Shown here one piece after another: positions 1-13,900 of a DNA stretch of 64,000 nucleotides (its first letter is position 1; each line of letters begins with the position of its first letter). The notes beneath the pieces were generated by a model. It had not been told where the DNA came from. It did no database searches and saw nothing but the letters and a program-made list of their open reading frames with translations. The DNA is taken from positions 27,583 to 91,582 of the forward strand of contig BEXV01000509.1 in NCBI GenBank assembly GCA_003118195.1. Reading direction: 5' to 3'. A program made the position numbers and the translations under genes. The DNA comes from Hemicentrotus pulcherrimus. Its lineage: Eukaryota; Echinodermata; Echinoidea; Camarodonta; Strongylocentrotidae.

Positions 1-1795
1 ATCACCATTCTACAATGCAACAACCGGAAGGGGTATCATTTTAACAACACAGTCACAATATGATAGAGGGTAGCTTAAAAATGACTTTCGAGTGTGTCTC
101 GAACCAAAAGGACAATTATACTGTACACACTATGGGAAATTTCTTATGCATTTTCTTCACTTCCTCGCATTTCTTTGTGTATGGAAAGCGAGGCATCCAT
201 GCAATATGGTTGCTTAAGTGCTTGTTCGACCACTTCTATTCAATATTATCTGTGGCACAAAACTTATTTCCTAATTGCATCGTTAAATACCTTTTCGTGT
301 TAATATAATTTATGAACACGCGCGCTTCTCTGTAACGAACCATAGTTGCCATGCCAACTGCTATTGTTGCTATAGGAGTAATCGTGGACCGCATGCCGTT
401 GCTAGCGTGTGTCCATGCACTTCAGCGCTGATTGTATTCTAGCTATACTGTATAGGTAAAGGGCAGCCTTTTTTAATATTTATCTGAAATTGATATGGGT
501 AAAGTTATTAATGTTGCTTAATTCACATGCTGCAACATGATACACTCTTCCGAATGACTGATTGTCATGAATGATTAATAGAATAATAATGATAAAAGTA
601 CGGTATTACACATGCATGTATTTCCGCCATTCCATCACAAGAAATTCAGAATCGAGTGCAATAAACGCTGACGCCATGGTGATGTACCTCATGAAATTGG
701 CTTATTAACATATGAAAAACGTAGTGAAAAATTAATGGGCCTTTCAGGATTGTTACTTTAAAGGCTATATAAATATCTCATCCCAATATCTCATCTCTAA
801 GAGATCAAAATACAAACACTTTCCGTGTATATTAATTTTAAAATATTTCAGGTTGATATTCCGGGGGGGCTAAAACGGGAACACATTTCTGTTTTAGGTT
901 CAACTCTTATACGAAGTTGAATATCAAATATTTCAATTTGTGCACAACACTAAGCGTGATTCTTTGGTTATCTCTCCTTGTGATATCTCACTTCCTACTT
1001 GTATTTATCTCTAAGTGTACAAAATAACTGACGAGGAAGACTGTATTGATAAATGTGGCTTGAATACGGATAGAAACTAAACGTGAAAATCCTGGGTTTG
1101 GAATTTAGAGTATATCAGACACTTCATGACGCTTCATAGATAATTCATGGTGATGAAATCCTAATTAGAAAATCGGACGATTATTACAAGGGAAGGACAA
1201 GATATTTATTGGAGCAATTTGTTGAGATATCCGAAATGAATTAAGTTTTGATGACCTCTTATGAAGTTATTTGCTTTAAAAACCAAAATGATTACGAAAG
1301 GGACGCGGTCAAGGAAATGGGTTTATACGTTTTAATAGGCTAAACTTAGTTAGTCAAAATATGATAGTTACAAAGTCTTGAACTGAAGATAAATAGAAGG
1401 TGTGTTGAAGAAGGAATTCGACGCGTTAGGTATAGCAAATAATGCTCCTCGAAGGCATAATGACAAGAAATGAGAATCATGTCTAGAATAAAGAGACACG
1501 GAAGAGATACAAAAATAAATATAATGAAAGGAAATTAAATAAATCAAGAGGGATAATAAGAAGGGAAAGAAGAGGAATACTATTAGGATATCAACACAAA
1601 GAGGAAGGGGGATGAGAATTAGAGATAAAGACACAAGACGTAAAACGGACAAAGGAGGAGGGTAGAAGAAGCAAAGAATATGGAGAAGATTGCAAGAAAA
1701 TGAAAAATTGAATTAAACTGAAACTATCCCATAGATGAAATCAACGAGAGATGTATAACTTCCCGAACTGAAGAGAGAGGGGAGAGGAGGAGAGC

Positions 1796-1800
<5 letters not shown>

Positions 1801-1829
<29 letters not shown>
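1801..1829. repeat. (AG)n microsatellite
   Basis: Uninterrupted AG dinucleotide run, preceded by about 40 bases of impure purine sequence. Confidence 0.95.
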
Positions 1830-1832
<3 letters not shown>

Positions 1833-3480
1833 ATGTAGGGAACAACACTAGAAGAAAAAAGCGTTAAAGATAATGATGTTTCTAATGGAATAAATGGAAT
1901 AGAAGTATATGCAAATCATATTGCGCTTCCCCCTCCCAAAAGTTGTCAACAAATACTGACTTAAGATAATGAAGAAACAAACGATATTTAAGAACATTTA
2001 TACAAAAACATATTAGAATATATAAACATACTGGTTCTATTGATCCTTTCTTTTAACTCCTCAAAACACTCTTTGACTTCACACAAATTGTTTTCCTAAT
2101 TAGCCACGCATATACAACTAATGAATCTTCTGCGTATTACAGCGATTAGCGTTTTTACTACTTTTTCATGACAATTGAGTATTACGTAAGAAGAATGGAA
2201 GTTTTCAAGACTGTTGATAAACCCTATTCGAACTCAATTATCGATATGGTAATTGCACATCAAAATGGCGCTTTGCTCCTGAGATTATAATAAATTGGCA
2301 ATTAGGGTGATCACGAAGTTCATTGTCCTTTGCGACGCCAGAATGATTTGAAACCATCAATAAATTCATCGTCAATACAGATTATTGCTTCGTGGAATAC
2401 GCCATCATATTTTGAATTCAGTTTAAATTTACTTCCCTCATTCACTTTTACCTAGATTTTATATTTTCATATTAGCAGTATGTTCCTACGTTTTGGCGTA
2501 AGGTTGTTAGTTATCATCGCACGATTTCTTTTGTGTATTAAACTTCGATATAGAGGACTATTTTCTAGAAATATTTCAATACCAAGTATACTGTCATTTT
2601 TATCCAATCAGACTGTGACGTACATAACATTGCGCACACCGGGTAGCCAGCCTACGTTTTAAACAGTTTTATCTAGATCGCTTCACCTGCCAACCACAGG
2701 CTCAAGGGTAATATCACTTATTATCAATAATTTGTGGTGGTGTTGGTTTTCGATATCAATTATACCAATTAGTGAAGAATGACACCATTTCGTCTGGTCG
2801 TTAGACAGGACAGGTGGATTGCAGGGAAAACACTTCAAATGATCAATGATTATGGCCCTTGCTTATAACACATATATTCCAGTTTGCAGATTCTTTTCAG
2901 CGAGTGCAAATTGTTGAGCTTCCCATTATTTACTTAGTTCATTCGAAATGTGGTTGAATGCATAATATAACGTATTTGCATCTTCATTTTATTAAATGGA
3001 GCTAAGTTTGACGTCATTGATTTGTTGTATTTTTTTTTTAATGATACATTGAGGTGAAGTAATCTATTCCATTTATATTTTGCTCGTTTTTAAATGCTTC
3101 TCTACATTGCATCACTTCTTTACTTGCATAATTATATTCCTTTAATCACTATCCACTTGCAATGAAAGTAAACCATGCTAATACGTGTACAATGATCCAC
3201 GGTGAATACATTGCCATTATGGTTTCTCTGTGAGTGTAGGCAACATCGTATCAAGTAATTTGACAACGTCATGAGAATAATCGAAATATTTCATTTTTAA
3301 CAAAGAGTGAACACAGGCCACTACATTACCCCTTTTATTATCATATTTCATACAATGAAATATAAAAAATATATATATGAAATGAAATATGTTATGTAAA
3401 CATGTATCAGTATTATTTTTTGCATTGTATGATTGTTCATATGTACTGTCATTATTGTGATGTGTTGTTGTTAATAAATT

Positions 3481-3518
3481 CAATTCAATTCAATTCAATT
3501 CAATTCAATTCAATTCAA
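3481..3518. repeat. (CAATT)n pentanucleotide repeat
   Basis: About seven to eight CAATT units directly follow a TTAATAAATT segment. A pentamer tail after an AATAAA-like signal is what some non-LTR retrotransposon 3' ends look like, but I see no coding remnant upstream. The array itself is certain; the retroelement reading is weak inference. Confidence 0.9.
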
Positions 3519-6500
3519 TGTATTGATCTGTTTAGTATGCCCTTAACAAGCTTCGCAAAGGTAATTTTAGATATGTAATGAATAAAAGAAACGGAATATG
3601 AAGACCTTTACTCTTTTCATCAACAGCTGTACACATGCAATCACACGAAACAATGCGTTGCTATAGCAACGGCAACTTCAAACGCCAGCATTTGGCCAAT
3701 TTATCCTGCCAGTTGGGTATATTTCACAGTATAGATCGAGCAAACGAGAACTTTGACTCCATTCGAAGTTAACTGTAATATCTTTAATGGCTTCTCTCAA
3801 TTCTTTACTCCCCGCCCAATCTCGTAAATTGATGACTTATTCATTTTAAGTGTCCATTTTAACGGGCAATACTAACATTTATAACTGATGCCTTGAAGAA
3901 TAGCAAAACACTTAAAAAAAACAACAACAGAGAAACAGAGTGGTGAACGTCAGGAAACTTGGATAAACAATAACAATGCTAAAGTTTGTGACAGTTTTAA
4001 TCCCTATACAATATGGACATTTCAAACTGGAAATTCTAGTAATTTCACAATAATGTAATGTCAATCAACTTGGTTTCCATGAAATGTCCTCATATTCGAA
4101 ATTTATCAATAGAGATTTTAAAACTTAAGAACAATTTGTTCATGCTATTTTGCGCAGCAACATAAATGTAGGCTATAAATATCCGTGTACAATGCTTTCC
4201 TCCCTATATGTCATGTAACTAACAGCAAGATTTAGTCGTTTTATTATCCGCATTTGATAATTCAAAATCATCTCAGTTCTACAAGATCAACGTTTCAAAA
4301 TAACTTCTAGCTATCTGTTATCTCTTTGACATCACATGACCTAAACCTCAACGTTACATTTAGGTATAACATTCTGCTATGCCTGTCTTATCGTTATCCT
4401 ATGCTATAATGCCTAACATGGCCCAATACAGCCGATCCGGGTATTATGCACCTGTACTAAATACGTGGTAATATAATTACCCCTCAGCACCCTCCCCTCC
4501 TCATCTCAAATTAGGTCACCTTGTAGCCGTATTTCCACTGAATCGAGTGCAACCGATTTAATTAATGAAATCATGACGTTTACAATTTTAATCTTTCATA
4601 CATATCTAAACGGAGCGAACTGGAATGCCTCGTTTCCATTAATCCATTAGTCTTTAGCGAACTTTGAGACCTTGGACATTAATATCTAATGTCAGATTAT
4701 TTTGAAAAAAACATGTTTTCTATTTCTCTCCTTTATGTGTGCATTCATGTGTTCGTATTCCGTATCATGCATAAAACTAACCAGAAACAATATTTGGCAT
4801 AATTATGTGAGACATTGATAAATCTTCACGTTGGTTCATGTGGAAACAAGAGAGAAACAAATCCCACCCGTTCCACCTTTTAGATTGACAATTATATGAG
4901 ATATGAATATTGTTATCTTTTAAGCGTGATATGTAACAGAGTTCAATATAACATTGACCTTTAATGAAGAAACGAGAAATAAATGAAACCGTACAGAACA
5001 TGAACAGAACAAAAATATAGATCGGAATACCAATAACGGTATTAAATGAAACTGTACGAACCACACAAATCTGTCGTGAATAAACATCCTTGGTAATGTA
5101 GAAAACATTTATTGCTTAAGTGAATAAGAGGAGATATTTGTAAAGGGGTAGAAACGAAGCTTAGATACAGCAAAAGCAGGTGTATATTTGTAAAAGTCGC
5201 TTACTGATGATTGTTGAAATGTATTTTCATCGTCTGCCAGCTAGGTTTATTTTAAAAGTAACGACTGAGACACTAAGTCTAAAGCTGGGAGTAGCTCAAA
5301 ACACATGTTAAGACGATGAAAACATGTTTCTGGGCGTGAAAGGAAATGAAAATCAAAGTAGCTCCGAGGGTTGCCTTAATGGAGAACGAGATCGAGAAAA
5401 AAAAACAGTGTCACTATCTCGCTTGTATTTATCAGGTGCAACCTGTGTTGTGATGCATTAGGAATGGTATGGGGAATGAGATGATGAGGACATAACTATT
5501 CAAATATTGTGGGTGTTTGTTTAATGTTTGTTACCAATTAAAAACAATGTCGTGGAATAGGAGAAGGTACCGCGCCATTGTATGATTTTGATGTTTAGTT
5601 TGCATCTGTTTATTTTCAAATAAATAAACTCTAATGCAAATGTTATAGCAATGTGCATAGTTATTGTACATTAATAACTGTTTAAATGAATATGATTTCT
5701 AGACGCGGTAGAGAAAGGGAGTTGCCTCATAGTTTGATACGTATTCCCATAGGGTATGTAATACGTTGAAGCATTTAGATTGTGTAATGTTTAGCATGAT
5801 CAGAGAGAGTAAACACAGTAATAAGTCATGACGATATTGTATGGTCTCATCCTGACAGTGAGAGACCAAGACGTTGTTTACATTATAAATCGAGAGAATT
5901 GAATATGCTTTTTATTTGTTTACAAAGAAGACATAAATAGAGTGGCAAGAATGGAACGAAAGTTTATCCTATAATGGTAAAAGACAGGTAGCAAGAGTTC
6001 TGTCTGTGGAGACCTAAGGCGAAAATAGAGTGATTGGGTGTGCACCGTGTATCAGTCAGATAATTACGGGGTGATTACATATGAATATATTTCACGAAAT
6101 TGCCTCTTAGGCTGGCCGGCCCTTGCTTCGCCCATAATCCAGCAAGCATCATAAGTGAACTCCCCATGTCTCGTGTCACGTTCCGTTCAAATCCAACGGA
6201 TTGTCCCAACCCTACCTCGCCTTATTCCACTGATAGAAGACATTAACAAGAGATGAAAATCCGTGCCGATTTAAGTGATGCACTGATGATGGTGATGTGT
6301 TCTTAGTGATTGACAGCAATGCATCACACTCTCTTGGCGCCCCGTAGATGGAAGCATTTGGTCTCCTGCTTTCAAAATGCGCATTGGATCCGTGTAGTAT
6401 CTGATGGTGACGAGGGAAACACGAAAAGCGGGAAACGAAAACGCTCCCTTCTTCGCTGAAATCGAGGTTTACATTTTTATGTTCTACAAAGCTGTACGAG

Positions 6501-7801
6501 GCATAGGTGATCATGTGAAAATTGTTGAGTTTTAGGTTCTGGACTGTTTTAATGGCTGTGTTCTTTTGTTCGAACTCGTGTGCTGTGAAAATTTCTACAT
6601 AAACGAGAAAGGAACTAGATTCCAACTTGGAGATTGTGATGATGATTCAGATTATGGTGATGACTACCGCGATTTAAACAACAAAATATATACATGACCC
6701 TTTCAGTATCTGTGCGATTGGGGGTGTATGACCTGGATTAGTTTTACCTTACATCAACACCGGACAACAGGAAAAGAGAGTCACAATTAGGTGCAAAGAT
6801 TGGGATCTGTTGATGAAAAATATGAATTTTTGCGTTTTCTGCTGTGCTAAATATAGATTTGCTTCGCTCTTTCTTGACGTCAGTGTTGGAGAACGTATAT
6901 CAGTAGTTTAATGTTATTTTGATAATAGGTATGTGGTCAACACGTTTTTGTGCAAGGAAAGTGACTGACATGGTAACGTTCTCTTTATTTTGTCTGTTTA
7001 TATGACAGGAGAGAAGACGCCACACTCCAATGATGCTTCTACCGCTCAAAGCAAGGGAAGATCTGAATGCAACGTCTCTTATCTCGTGATTTATAGCTGA
7101 AGGTAAGGACATAATTTATTGCTATAATTTCATACCTGAGAAATGGAAATCAGCTCTGAAAAAAGGGAATATACGATAACGTAGTCATTCAATAAACACT
7201 TATAATTAGTCGATAAATAAATATAAATTTTCTGTGGTTAGAGGGTTTAACACGTTTAATGAAACCGATATTGATTCCTTTTTCTTGATTATGTTACCTG
7301 CAAAACTAAATTAAACGTGTTTCATTACAGAGAAATGAAAAAGATGTTCAATAAAGAAAATCATCATCTCCTGGTGAAATTCTTTTGCTATCAAAAGGAA
7401 GTGATCGAGATTTAATATGAAGCTTTGATTATATGAACGGATCATAACATTTCAAACTTAAACTGAGCAAGAAATATTTGCTTTAAAGGGATCAGGAAAA
7501 TTTGTCTCAGATTCTGAAACAAAGTCCTGGATTGAGCTCATGCTGCAATGATTATCATAAATATTTAGGTCAGAACCCCTTGACTTTTACAAACCGTTCG
7601 CCTGTCTGATTATCAAGACATTTATGATTGGAAATCGAAACCAAATTTTGGGTTTGCCTAACAGTTTTCTGAAAATCAAACTGTTTTTTTTCTCTCTTTG
7701 GCCTTTGTATAATATTGATAATGATATCAGCTACCGGACATACGTTATCTTAAAGAGGTTGAGGCTTTTTCAGTAACACATAATTTGATTAACCCATACA
7801 G

Positions 7802-7905
7802 GAATCTCTAGAAGGGAGTCGTAACCATGGAGCCGAATCAACGGGTGTTGCCGCCCAATACATCGCCTGTAACCATCGAAGTATCGTTAAATCGTCGACG
7901 GAAAG
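7802..7905 (+). CDS. Exon 1 of the Ig/IQ gene (start codon exon; coding 7827-7905)
   Basis: An acceptor-like catacag precedes 7802. The ATG at 7827 has A at -3 and G at +4, a strong start context, and opens 26 codons (MEPNQRVLPP...RRRK) plus one base before the donor g|gtaata at 7906. The leftover G joins AC of exon 2 to make Asp27, in frame with the 1459 codons of that exon. The exact phase match is the main reason to accept this start. The stretch 7802-7826 would be 5' UTR. Confidence 0.75.
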
Positions 7906-10900
7906 GTAATATATAACTTGGCATTGTAGCAACTACTCCAAAGATCAAGATTACATTAATCTTGATCTAAGGAGATACGAACGAACGAACTTGGCATTCA
8001 TTAGCTTTTTAACTTCTTGTACCTATGCTTCTTGTAATGATTTCAACCAACATCATTCTACTTTTTACTTGGCGTGTTGAAATAACGGAATGGACCCATG
8101 TTAAGTCTTCTTAAAAAGGAAATCACTAAACGACCATGACAACGGATGTCTCAACTTATGTGCTAAGACCTAGTAGTAGTAACTTGCTGCACGGTTATCC
8201 TCGTGACCCCCAAATCTAATCAGTTCATTGGCTCTGCAAGATACATTCATGACGGGAATCTATAAAGTTAAATCATTAATGCTGCTGTGGTCAGTAGACA
8301 TACATTTCTAATTGTGGCTTTATGATATTTCTTTGACAGACCTCCCTGCAGACAGCATCTCTGCCGTACAAGTCAAGCACGACGCTAGTGTTTCCCTGAA
8401 GTTACCTTTCTTGAAACCATTTCGATATCGATCAGAGGCTTTTGTTGTCCTTTCATCTGCGTCACCTACATGTAGTGCTCTTGGAACCAAGTTTCTCAAC
8501 TCTGTGGAACACTTCCCCAATGCCTCTACGATTGAGTCACAAGGTTCAAAATTTACAAGAGGTGCTGTAAAAGCAAACGGAGAAGAGTGTAGTCAGTGTG
8601 TATCTAATCACACCGAGAAGCTAAATGGTGGAGTCAACTGCAGATCACGTGAACCGGAGGCTGCTAAATCTAAACGGTCAAACTTCAATGGTAATGGCTG
8701 CGGGTCAGAGGAAAAAGCGCTTAGGAAACAGAAAGCGCTTGACAAGGAAACCACACGACATTGCTCACCTTTGCAACGACAGCGTCGTGTGCAATTTGAA
8801 ATTAATAACGATCATATAAATGATCCATCTACCATTGATAAGTGTTTGGGAACTGAAAAGGTGATGGGAGATTGTAGAGAAGATATTTCTAGTAAGAACT
8901 GGAATCCCATCAACGAACTCAAAAAGTTCATAGAAGAAGAGAAGGGGCAACACAATTTGCCAAACGATGTTACCTCGAAAGAACCTTGTGAAGAGTTGGA
9001 AACCAGTACAGATTCTATCGAATCAGCATCCGATATCAATCCCTTGTGGGTTCTCGATTCAATCACAGCATCTGTAGAAAAATGTAACTCTCCTGCCTAT
9101 GAAACAATTTTTGAAGATGAGGTAGATGGTGAGATAGTATTAGATAGTCGTTCCGATGAGAGAGCACAACATGCTCGTTCTGGAGAGGCGGGTACAAAAG
9201 ACATTTTTGGTGCTTCTGGAGATGGAAGGACAGTTCCTCAGAACACAGAGGAAGGTGTGGAGAATAAACGACTCTCACAGGGTAGTGAAGGTTCGTTTGG
9301 ATTAGAACCACACTATGAAGAGGATTTCAGTGGATATGTGGAAGGGAAGGAATACTTTAAGAACTTGCCAACATTCCATCGTCTCCTGACAAGTGCTGAA
9401 CAGGAGGAACTAGATGACAAGCAAAGTAAGAAGAACGAATTGACTGCATTACGGCTCGAGGAGCAAATACCAGGACTGCATGAGCAAAGTGACTATGCCC
9501 AGGATATGATGGACACCCATGCAATGCGGACGGAATACTGGGACTATCCATACCCTTCTAGAAGTGATGCTTTTGACCAGGCCATGAGGTCTGAAGATAA
9601 AAGTGAACTTATAGAGAATATGAGAATGAAGATCCGAGGGCGGTTAAGACAGCCTGGTAATTCAAGTGGTGATAGTGGATGCCATGACACTGATGTGAAT
9701 CATAGCTCAATTGATGAATCAGACTCTACGCATCGTATGCATTCTCCCAAAGAACAGGGCCAACAAGTAGTTAAACAAGACAGAACACAGACTCAAGTAG
9801 AAACGACGAATCACACGGCAGATTTTAGTAAAAATAGAGAAGATGAGAAAATAGAAACTCCACTGGAAACAGAAGCTCCTTCTCCAGAACAATTATCTTC
9901 AAATAGAAGGCAGATCCTTGAAGGCCTTAAAAGATTAATTTCAACTTCAGAAGAAAAATGCTACAGTCTGCCAGTTCCAGAAGACTGCAATCATCAATCT
10001 GGCACATCAAATCGTAACAGTTGTACCGGATCTCGGTCAGAGAATGAAGCGCCCTCTATCCCTGCAAGGCCGATGACACACGAACAGCTCAAGTTCATAC
10101 GCTATGAAAACATAACAATAGTTAAGAAACGCGTGAACGGAGAGAGCGATGGATACGCAGTCAGTGATAAGGGTAGTCAAGCCCATTCATATACCCATAG
10201 CAACAAACAAGGTGAAGATATATGTGACAACGAGAGTTCGAGAACTGAAAAGAACAAGAAGGCAAGAATTGAAGAATCAATTGCGGAACCTATCGATATT
10301 AATTTGTCTGACCCTGAGGTATTAGAAGCAACGAAGAGAATGCAATTGGCCTTTCGCAAGAGAAAGGAACTCCATGAATCGAGAAAGTTTAGATCAGAGC
10401 AGAGAATGAGAGCTGAATCAGATTCAATCTCGTATAGATGTTTAGAACTTGATAGTTCAGCGTCTTTGGAAACAAGTTATCCGTTCCCGGGTGATGTTTC
10501 AATGGAGAATGGTGAATTTCAGATGAACAAGCATCTTTCGCTTCCATCCAATTTCATGCACTCTCGCCCAGAATGTAATCTAAGTGGCGAGGATTCATTA
10601 CCCACTTCGTTCAAGAACAAAGACATGGCAAAGGAGAGGATATGCAAGAAGTTATCCCGACAAAAATCTGTATCCCAATATCAACCCTTCCCTGCCTCAT
10701 TAAATGAAATGCAAAGGCAAACATTAACAGATAGTAACCTGACGAATCAATCCGTTTATGAAAATGACCAGGAAATAGAGCTTTGTGAAAATGCAAATCA
10801 TAGTATGGTTTTGTCAGAAGAAGTAAGTGTCAATGAAGTACCAGTTACCAAGTGTCCTCCTCATGGGCCTTCATCTTCAAATAAGGTATGTGAGATGGTG

Positions 10901-13900
10901 AAGCCGAATAGTGCACTCTCCGAAACAGCCGAAGGCGAAGATGTGGATAAGAAGCTGAAATGTATCATGGACAGTGACCAACAACCGACAAATACCTCAC
11001 AGAGTGTTCAGGAAGAGCCCGTACCTGATGCTCTGCAGGATCCTGACATTGATCTCAAGGATCCTAAGGTCCAGGATGCATCTAAGATGATTCAGCAAGT
11101 CTTTCGTCGCAAGAAGTTGCTCAGCAAGAGGAGCAAGGGGTCAGTAGAAGAGAAGGCATGTAAGAAAGTACAAGCCAATAAAGCGTCTTCTGGAAATGCG
11201 GGATCACTTTCAGATTCCTCTATTATCAAAGAAAGCCAGAAGGCATCGGACTTTGAGATAACGGATTCTCCTTTGATATTAAACGCTGACACCACCGTAA
11301 ACGTAGTAATTGCTGATGATGATCTTGATAAACACACCTTGTCAAATGAACGGCAACTTGTGGACCGAATTCAAAATAAGTCGACAGCTAATGGAATAGA
11401 ACCAAGTGACGTTCCTCTTGAAATCACACCTGCTCCAGTAAGCTATCAAACATACAAAGGTGTGATGATTGTGAATGACAAGTTGTCAAACCACCTAGAA
11501 AGTGATTCTAAACCACCCTCACCGGACGGTGGAAAAATCATTCATGCAGATGCTAACGCCAATTTCCGTTCATCTTTTGACAAGAGCAAAATGATTAGAC
11601 GAGCTTCATCGATTAGCGAGGCGAGTCTAGGTGATGACATCGACATCGATCTCCTGGATGCCGAAGTAAAGGCGGTAACAGAGAAACTTCGAGGTGTGTC
11701 GTTTGATGAAATATCTCCTAATGATGGGAAACTTAAAGACAATGAATCAACAAAAGAGATGAATCTAGAACTTAAGGAGCAGGATGCTGGAAACGAAATA
11801 TCAAAAGAACCACATTCTTCTGCTAACCTTTTAAATGAACCACTGGTCAAAGAGCAAGTAAGCGAGATGTCTAAGACAAATGAGGCTGTAGATATTGATT
11901 TATCAGACCCCGATGTTCAGAAGACAGCATTCAAACTTCAAAGTGCCTTTTGGAAAAAGAGGACTTCTAGCAAAACAAAGTCACATACTACCTCCACTAA
12001 GGAAGCAATACGTGGAAAGATGAGCGCTGGTGCTACCTCGAAGAATGAAAATGGGAGCTTGATAGGAAATACAATTGCAAAGGCGGAATCAATAGAGGCT
12101 CAGAGGAACCATAATGAACAGGATAGCAATGTGAAAGATACAAAACAATCATCAAATGAAACATCTGAAAGACAAGGAGCATTGACCTCACAACTGAAAT
12201 GCAAAGAGTATGATGCCGAATTTCAATGTACCAACAATGACACAACAAGTACACGTCCTCAAAGCTCAAATACAAACACGGGCAATCTCGTCTCGAAATC
12301 ATCAAAACAGACAGATGAGATTGACATAGACTTGAATGATACCAAAGTTAAAGAAGTGACAAAGAAAATTCAGAACATATTCAAAAGAAAGAGAAATCCA
12401 GCGAAGACGAGTGAGACTGCTGGTAAGGGAGAGTCTAAGAAATCTCTCATCAGGTTGAAGTCAAATGCTGCTATTTCATTAGGATCAAAGCATCAAACAA
12501 AGCCGATGATATCGACCTCGTTTTTAGATAGCGTTGAAAAGGGGAGAAAGGATACCAAGGCATCGATAGTATCAACTGATTACCATGGCAACACTGACGA
12601 CGATGAAGGGATGATGCGTACTTCTAATAGATGTGGTGTAGAAGAACTTAGAAAGACTAGTGACGGAGTGGTTAAAGATAGCAAAATAAGTGATCCCACA
12701 GGAACATCGGGTGATAAGGTAGGTCGCAATCTAGATATTGAAATATTGTTTTCAATAGGCAATTTTATATATTTCATAGGCCTATGCATATTACACCATA
12801 TTGGGCGCCAATGATTCATGTGTGGGTATCAAGCAGCAATTTTTTTTATTTTGATGTTTATCATCTCCGTTTGCATGTGACGTCAGTCATTTTAAGTTAA
12901 CACCCTTTGCATCTGATATTAACCATCATGGTAATACTATCCAGAAATGTGTCATGCAAGTACATGATGTAGACTATTTTAAATGATTGATATTCTGTAA
13001 ATGTGATTTAGATAATGCAATACTATCAATATGGAGAATATGTGTCGTGGTAGTACAGTAGCGTACGCTGAATAAGCGTGGGGAGGGGGAGTAAGTGGAC
13101 ACTTTTTTTTTTTTTTNCTCATTAAAATGAAATTCATAACTTCAGCGCAGCTTCAGGTAAGACTCAGTCAATATAATACACAGTGAATTTGCTTATTGCA
13201 TTCTATGAACCATATCGAATCGAATTCCGAAGGATCAATATTAATTTATAGTACTTGTAGTAGTATAGTAGTTTATGTAGTAGTAGCAGCAGCAGCAGTA
13301 GTAGTAGCAGTGGCGTACGCAGGATTTTTTTTTTAAGGGCGTGGGTTTTAACATTTTGAAATCGGGTCGAAAAATTTGCAAGGGGGGAGGGGGGTAAGAG
13401 GACACTTTTTATGATTTATATATAAACGCATCTTCGACTTAGGCTTTCACACACCCAAATTGATGATATACTTGAATCGGTGTCACGCTTTTCTCCCTTC
13501 TTGTAGACGGAATCACAAAAGATAACGGAAAGCGGCGCTCTGCCGAGCGTTGATGAACGTGTCTCCTCAAAAACCGACTCAACATCAGACAAGCCTACGA
13601 CTCCTATCATACCATGCGATGGTGGCAATGGAAGCACAGCCGCCGATGGCGTCAATAGTTCAGCACATTCTGGTCTCAATCAGTCGTCTTTGGCTGAAGG
13701 TATGGCAAGATTGTATTGACAGGATCACAAAGACTTTCAAGAAAATCTTTTTATTCCCTACAGTAGGCCTATTACCCATAGAACTCAGTTCAGACTACGT
13801 CATAGGTCACTGTAATGGTCTCAAATTTCAAATGGTGATAAACAAGGCTGTACACAAAAAATAATGTTGAATTCGCGAAATTTTTTGCAATCACTTTTAT

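Larger units (their letters stand above)
1..7801. other. Noncoding region upstream of the Ig/IQ gene
   Basis: I see no convincing exon here. It is AT-rich with many short random ORFs, an (AG)n run, and a (CAATT)n tail that may mark an old retroelement 3' end. A donor-like site (gaag|gtaagg, after 7102) could close a 5' untranslated exon of the downstream gene, because the coding exon at 7827 is preceded by an acceptor (catacag|g, exon from 7802). The first exon and promoter are not resolved. Confidence 0.5.

Noticed and set aside
6212..6625. 137-codon minus-strand ORF
   Set aside because: No recognised motif, Kozak or splice support. An ORF of this length is expected by chance about once in a 64-kb AT-rich window scanned in six frames.
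12719..12814. Read-through of exon 2 to the stop at 12814
   Set aside because: The added peptide is hydrophobic and AT-driven. A donor after 12718 joins exon 3 in perfect phase.
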